Assembly: GCF_900116385.1 (NCBI RefSeq)
Contig: NZ_FPCI01000001.1
Coordinates: forward strand, 1,054,001-1,118,000
Length of the DNA: 64,000 nucleotides
From: Pseudoxanthomonas sp. YR558
Lineage (GTDB): Bacteria; Pseudomonadota; Gammaproteobacteria; Xanthomonadales; Xanthomonadaceae
Direction: 5' to 3'
Shown here: piece by piece, positions 60,882-64,000 of the stretch
Layout of the letters: every line of letters begins with the position of its first letter
Position numbering within the stretch: position 1 is the stretch's first letter
The notes under the pieces: model-generated
The model's input: the letters and a program-made list of their open reading frames with translations, nothing else
Told to the model about the DNA's origin: nothing
Databases searched by the model: none
Program-made: the position numbers and the translations under genes

Positions 60882-61679
60882 TTACGGCGCTTCCAGCGCC
60901 GCCAGCTCATCCTCGTCGAAACCAGCCAGCAGCCGCGCCTCGATATTGAAGGGGCCGTGCAGGTAGCCGCCCGCGTATTCCCTGAGCAGTTCGCGGAAGC
61001 GCGCGCGCGGTTCGATGCCGCGCTGTTCGCAGTACCAGCGGAACCAGCGCGACCCCGCGGCGACGTGCGCGACTTCCTCGCGCAGGATGACGTCGAGGAT
61101 CGCGACGGTCTGCTCATCGCCGAGGTCGCGCAGCTTCACGATCATGCCGGGCGTCACGTCCAGGCCGCGCGCTTCCAATACGCGCGGCACCAGTGCCATC
61201 CGCGCGAGCCCGTCGTGGGCGGTCTTCTCGGTCATCTCCCACAGGCCATTGTGGGCATCGAAGTCGCCGTAGGCATACCCGAGTTCGCGCAACCGATCCT
61301 GCAACAGCACGAAATGGCGCGATTCGTCGTGCGCCACCTGCACCCAATCGGCATAGAACGCCTGGGGAAGACCACGGAAGCGGTACACCGCATCCCAGGC
61401 CAGATCGATCGCGTTGAGTTCGATGTGCGCGATGGCATGGATGAAGGCCGCGCGCCCCTGCACGCTGCCGAGACCGCGCCGTGGCAGGTCGCGCGGATGC
61501 ACCAGACGCGGCTTCGACGGACGACCGGGCATCCGGATCGGCTCGGGCTCGGGTGCGTCTTCGGGCAGGTCGAGCTCACCACGCCGGAACGCATCGGCGT
61601 AGCGCTGCGTCAGGCCCACCTTCTCGTCGACATCGGCCGCTGCCAGACAGGCGTGCGCGGCCTCGAACAGCGTGGCCAT
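60882..61679 (-). CDS. DUF455 ferritin-like protein
   Basis: 265 residues, nearly all helical. Ferritin-like metal motifs: H-I-E-L-N-A-I-D-L-A (about 86-95), D-E-S-R-H-F-V-L-L-Q and R-E-E-V-A-H-V-A-A-G (E-x-x-H pairs for a di-metal site). Distantly related to MiaE-like tRNA hydroxylases; the substrate is unknown. It lies 15 bp after purF on the same strand and may share its transcript. Confidence 0.85.
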   Translation of the reverse strand: MATLFEAAHACLAAADVDEKVGLTQRYADAFRRGELDLPEDAPEPEPIRMPGRPSKPRLVHPRDLPRRGLGSVQGRAAFIHAIAHIELNAIDLAWDAVYRFRGLPQAFYADWVQVAHDESRHFVLLQDRLRELGYAYGDFDAHNGLWEMTEKTAHDGLARMALVPRVLEARGLDVTPGMIVKLRDLGDEQTVAILDVILREEVAHVAAGSRWFRWYCEQRGIEPRARFRELLREYAGGYLHGPFNIEARLLAGFDEDELAALEAP

Positions 61680-61694
61680 GCCGCGGGCGCCGGC

Positions 61695-63164
61695 TTAGCC
61701 GACGCGGCGCTTGCGCTTGGCTTCGTCCGAACGCATCTGCTCGATGCGCTCGAAGTAACCGGTCTCGATGCCGGTGACGTAGTTGCCGTCGAAGCAGGAG
61801 GAGTCGAAACGCGGCAGGTTCGGATTGCCCTCGCGTACGGCGGCTTCGAGATCGTCCAGATCCTGGTAGATCAGCCAGTCGCAGCCGAGCAGCTTCTCGA
61901 TTTCCTCGACGCTGCGGCCGTGCGCGACGAGTTCGTCCGCGGCCGGCATGTCGATGCCGTAGATGTTCGGGTGGCGCACCGGCGGCGCGGCGCTGGCCAG
62001 GTAGACCTTGCGCGCGCCGGCATCGCGCGCCATCTGCACGATCTGCTTGGACGTGGTGCCGCGCACGATGGAGTCGTCGACCAGCAGCACGACGCGGTTG
62101 CGGAATTCCAGGTTGATCGGGTTGAGCTTGCGGCGCACCGACTTCACCCGCTCGCCCTGCCCCGGCATGATGAACGTGCGGCCCACGTAGCGGTTCTTGA
62201 TGAACCCCTCGCGGTATTTCACACCCAGCACGTTGGAGATCTCCAGCGCGGCGTCGCGCGAGGTATCCGGGATCGGGATGATGGTGTCGATGTCGTGGTC
62301 CGGACGCAGGCGCAGGATCTTCTCGCCCAGCTTCACGCCCATGCGCATGCGGGCCTTGTGCACCGACACATTGTCGATCATCGAGTCCGGGCGCGCGAAG
62401 TACACGTACTCGAAGATGCAGGGCGCGTGCTCCTGCGGTTCGGCGACGATCTCGCTGAACATCTCGCCGCGCGCGGTGATGACGATGGCCTCGCCCGGCT
62501 GCACGTCGCGCACGCGGACGAACCCCAGGATGTCCAGCGCCGCCGATTCGGAGGCGATGATGTATTCGGTGCCTTCGTTGTGCTCGCGCTTGCCGAGCAC
62601 CAGCGGACGGATGCCGTGAGGGTCGCGGAAGGCCACCAGGCCCAGGCCCAGCACCACGCTGACGACCGCGTAGCCGCCCTTCACGCGACGGTGCACGCCG
62701 GCTACGGCGCGGATCGCGGCTTCCGGGGTGAGCGTGCGCTGCAGGTCCAGCTCGTGCGCGAACACGTTCAGCAGCACTTCGCTGTCCGAATCGGTGTTGA
62801 TGTTGCGGCGGTCCTGCGCGAACACGTCCTGGCGCAGGCTGTCGGTGTTGATCAGGTTGCCGTTGTGCGCCAGCGCGATGCCATACGGCGAATTCACGTA
62901 GAACGGCTGCGCTTCGTCCATGCCCTCAGAGCCGGCGGTGGGATAGCGGCAGTGGGCGATGCCCACGCGCCCTTCCAGCACGCTCATCGCCTTGGCGTTG
63001 AACACGTCCCGCACCAGCCCGTTGTCCTTGTGCACGCGCAGCCGCGTGCCGTCGGCCGTGGCGATGCCGGCCGCATCCTGGCCGCGATGCTGGAGGACGG
63101 TCAGCCCGTCATAAAGCTGGCCGGCAACGTTCTGGTTGCCGACGATTCCGACGATGCCGCACAT
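61695..63164 (-). CDS. purF: Amidophosphoribosyltransferase
   Basis: 489 residues. Catalytic Cys2 at the N-terminus (M-C-G-I-V-G-I-V-G) with no propeptide, glutaminase domain to about 230, and the PRPP-binding [14 protein letters not shown] in the C-terminal half. First committed step of purine synthesis. It follows cvpA by 6 bp, the classic cvpA-purF order. Confidence 0.96.
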   Translation of the reverse strand: MCGIVGIVGNQNVAGQLYDGLTVLQHRGQDAAGIATADGTRLRVHKDNGLVRDVFNAKAMSVLEGRVGIAHCRYPTAGSEGMDEAQPFYVNSPYGIALAHNGNLINTDSLRQDVFAQDRRNINTDSDSEVLLNVFAHELDLQRTLTPEAAIRAVAGVHRRVKGGYAVVSVVLGLGLVAFRDPHGIRPLVLGKREHNEGTEYIIASESAALDILGFVRVRDVQPGEAIVITARGEMFSEIVAEPQEHAPCIFEYVYFARPDSMIDNVSVHKARMRMGVKLGEKILRLRPDHDIDTIIPIPDTSRDAALEISNVLGVKYREGFIKNRYVGRTFIMPGQGERVKSVRRKLNPINLEFRNRVVLLVDDSIVRGTTSKQIVQMARDAGARKVYLASAAPPVRHPNIYGIDMPAADELVAHGRSVEEIEKLLGCDWLIYQDLDDLEAAVREGNPNLPRFDSSCFDGNYVTGIETGYFERIEQMRSDEAKRKRRVG

Positions 63165-63170
63165 GGTGAC

Positions 63171-63779
63171 CTACTCCGGTTTCGACTCGGGCGAAGCTGG
63201 CGGGGGGGCGCGCTCCTGCGATGCGCCGGAGTCGTCCAGCGGCAGGGGCAAGGGTTGCAGGCGCGCATTATCGCCCGCCGGAACGCCGTTGCCAAAGTCC
63301 AGTTCCTGCACGGTCCATTCCGGCAACCAGCGTGAAAGCCATTGCGCGCCCGGCAGCAGGACCGGCACGACGGATGAACGCTTCCATTCAGGTTCACGCG
63401 GCATGTCGGTGAAAGCCACCAGCAGCAACACGATGCAGGCGATCAGGGCGCCGCGCAGGAAGCCCAACACCAGGCCCAGCGCACGGTCGACGCCCGAAAG
63501 CCCGACGGACTTGACCATTTTCCGGACCAACCACCCGGTCACGCCCACCACCACCATGACGCCGACGAACGCGAGCGCATAGCCACCGAGCAGATCCGCC
63601 GATCCCGGTGGACCGTCATCGGACAACCAGGCCGCGACCTCGGCGCCGTAGTGGAACGCCACCCAGCCCGCCAGCAGCCATGCCAGGACAGAGGCGAGCG
63701 CGCCGATGAAGCCGCGCATCAGCCCGAACAGCGTCGAGACGCCGATGATGGCCAGCAGGGTGAGGTCGAGCGCGCTCAC
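63171..63779 (-). CDS. cvpA: CvpA family membrane protein
   Basis: 202 residues. Four helices in the first 160 residues; the N-terminus M-S-A-L-D-L-T-L-L-A-I-I-G-V-S-T-L-F-G and G-V-D-R-A-L-G-L-V-L-G-F-L-R-G-A are family hallmarks. The C-terminal tail is Pro/Ser/Glu-rich. Linked to purF, and in E. coli needed for colicin V export and envelope stress tolerance. Confidence 0.93.
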   Translation of the reverse strand: MSALDLTLLAIIGVSTLFGLMRGFIGALASVLAWLLAGWVAFHYGAEVAAWLSDDGPPGSADLLGGYALAFVGVMVVVGVTGWLVRKMVKSVGLSGVDRALGLVLGFLRGALIACIVLLLVAFTDMPREPEWKRSSVVPVLLPGAQWLSRWLPEWTVQELDFGNGVPAGDNARLQPLPLPLDDSGASQERAPPPASPESKPE

Positions 63780-63816
63780 GCGGCGCGCCCGTCGGCCACG
63801 GCGACGAGGATCGGCA

Positions 63817-64000
63817 TCAGGGGTGCGGACGCACCATGCCGTCGATGCCGACCTTCGAGGCGACCTGCGCCTTCAAGCGGTCCGCTTCGGCGCGATCGGC
63901 CACGGGCCCCACGCGCACGCGACTGAGCGTGCCCTTATCGGTGCGCACCTGTTCGACGAACGCGCTGAAGCCCGCCGCCCGCGCGCGATCGCGCAGCTTG
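63817..64000 (-). CDS. SPOR-domain protein (DedD-like), 3' end only
   Basis: The last 60 residues of a gene entering from the right edge. The sequence R-A-A-G-F-S-A-F-V-E-Q-V ... R-V-R-V-G-P-V-A-D-R-A-E-A-D-R-L-K matches the second half of a SPOR fold, which binds denuded peptidoglycan at the septum. The position upstream of cvpA-purF fits DedD. The start and membrane anchor lie outside the window. Confidence 0.82.
   Translation of the reverse strand, partial: KLRDRARAAGFSAFVEQVRTDKGTLSRVRVGPVADRAEADRLKAQVASKVGIDGMVRPHP

Noticed and set aside
60819..63335. A plus-strand open frame of 838 codons across DUF455 and purF.
   Set aside because: Antisense to two well-supported genes and begins within a REP element; no domain seen.

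Overview
The window is about 64 kb of GC-rich, densely coding chromosome. The gene families point to a gammaproteobacterium of the Xanthomonadaceae, of the Pseudoxanthomonas/Luteimonas/Lysobacter/Xanthomonas type. They include TonB-dependent receptors, DUF1615 and DUF1428 proteins, a Xanthomonas-like nucleotide phosphodiesterase, a bTHX protein with a long Ala/Lys tail, and paired REP palindromes of one sequence family. I cannot fix the genus from sequence alone. No tRNA, rRNA, insertion sequence, phage gene or CRISPR array was seen.

Layout. 1-9.2 kb: end of an S4-domain gene, an 85-bp repeat cluster, a ClpP-like lipoprotein, a MAPEG protein, a Tat-lipoprotein hydrolase, a GGDEF-EAL protein and a DUF1800/DUF1501 pair. 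9.3-22 kb: a LysR/DoxX divergon, small membrane and HD proteins, a MarR-periplasmic protein-redoxin cluster, a DUF1615 lipoprotein, a fused DUF1428 protein, GFA, and a two-gene radical-SAM repair pair. 22-28 kb: a large TonB-dependent receptor, then a LysR gene divergent from an Old Yellow Enzyme and an aldo/keto reductase. 28.3-37.3 kb: an ECF sigma/ChrR pair divergent from a lipid-modification operon. 37.3-44.5 kb: a 42-bp tandem array, small secreted proteins, hutU, ThuA and a nucleotide phosphodiesterase. 44.5-53.3 kb: Ada-AlkA and Ogt alkylation repair, a LytS/LytR pair with a serine hydrolase, hutF, hutI and bTHX. 53.4-58.5 kb: a zinc module (MerC-like protein, ZnuD-like receptor, Zur) enclosing a MarR-MFS pair. 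58.5-64 kb: gltX, lpxH, DUF455, purF, cvpA and the end of a SPOR-domain gene.

The most coherent system is at 28.3-37.3 kb. An ECF sigma factor and a ChrR-type zinc/cupin anti-sigma factor, with every expected metal ligand present, face a run of a desaturase, a COG2907 flavoprotein, DUF1365, a Cfa-type methyltransferase, DUF1295, a second Cfa-like methyltransferase and a lipocalin. Most of these genes overlap by 4 bp. I find the same promoter-like motif, TGCATCC-N16-CGTA, three times: before the sigma gene, before the divergent periplasmic gene and before the desaturase. This predicts a singlet-oxygen or lipid-oxidation regulon that rebuilds membrane fatty acids (cyclopropane, methyl-branched or furan type).

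Other themes are a zinc regulon with two adjacent Zur-like palindromes, several genes with a -10-like hexamer exactly 6 nt before the ATG (suggesting leaderless mRNAs), three REP inverted pairs of which one supplies a stop codon, and a histidine-degradation pathway split over two loci.
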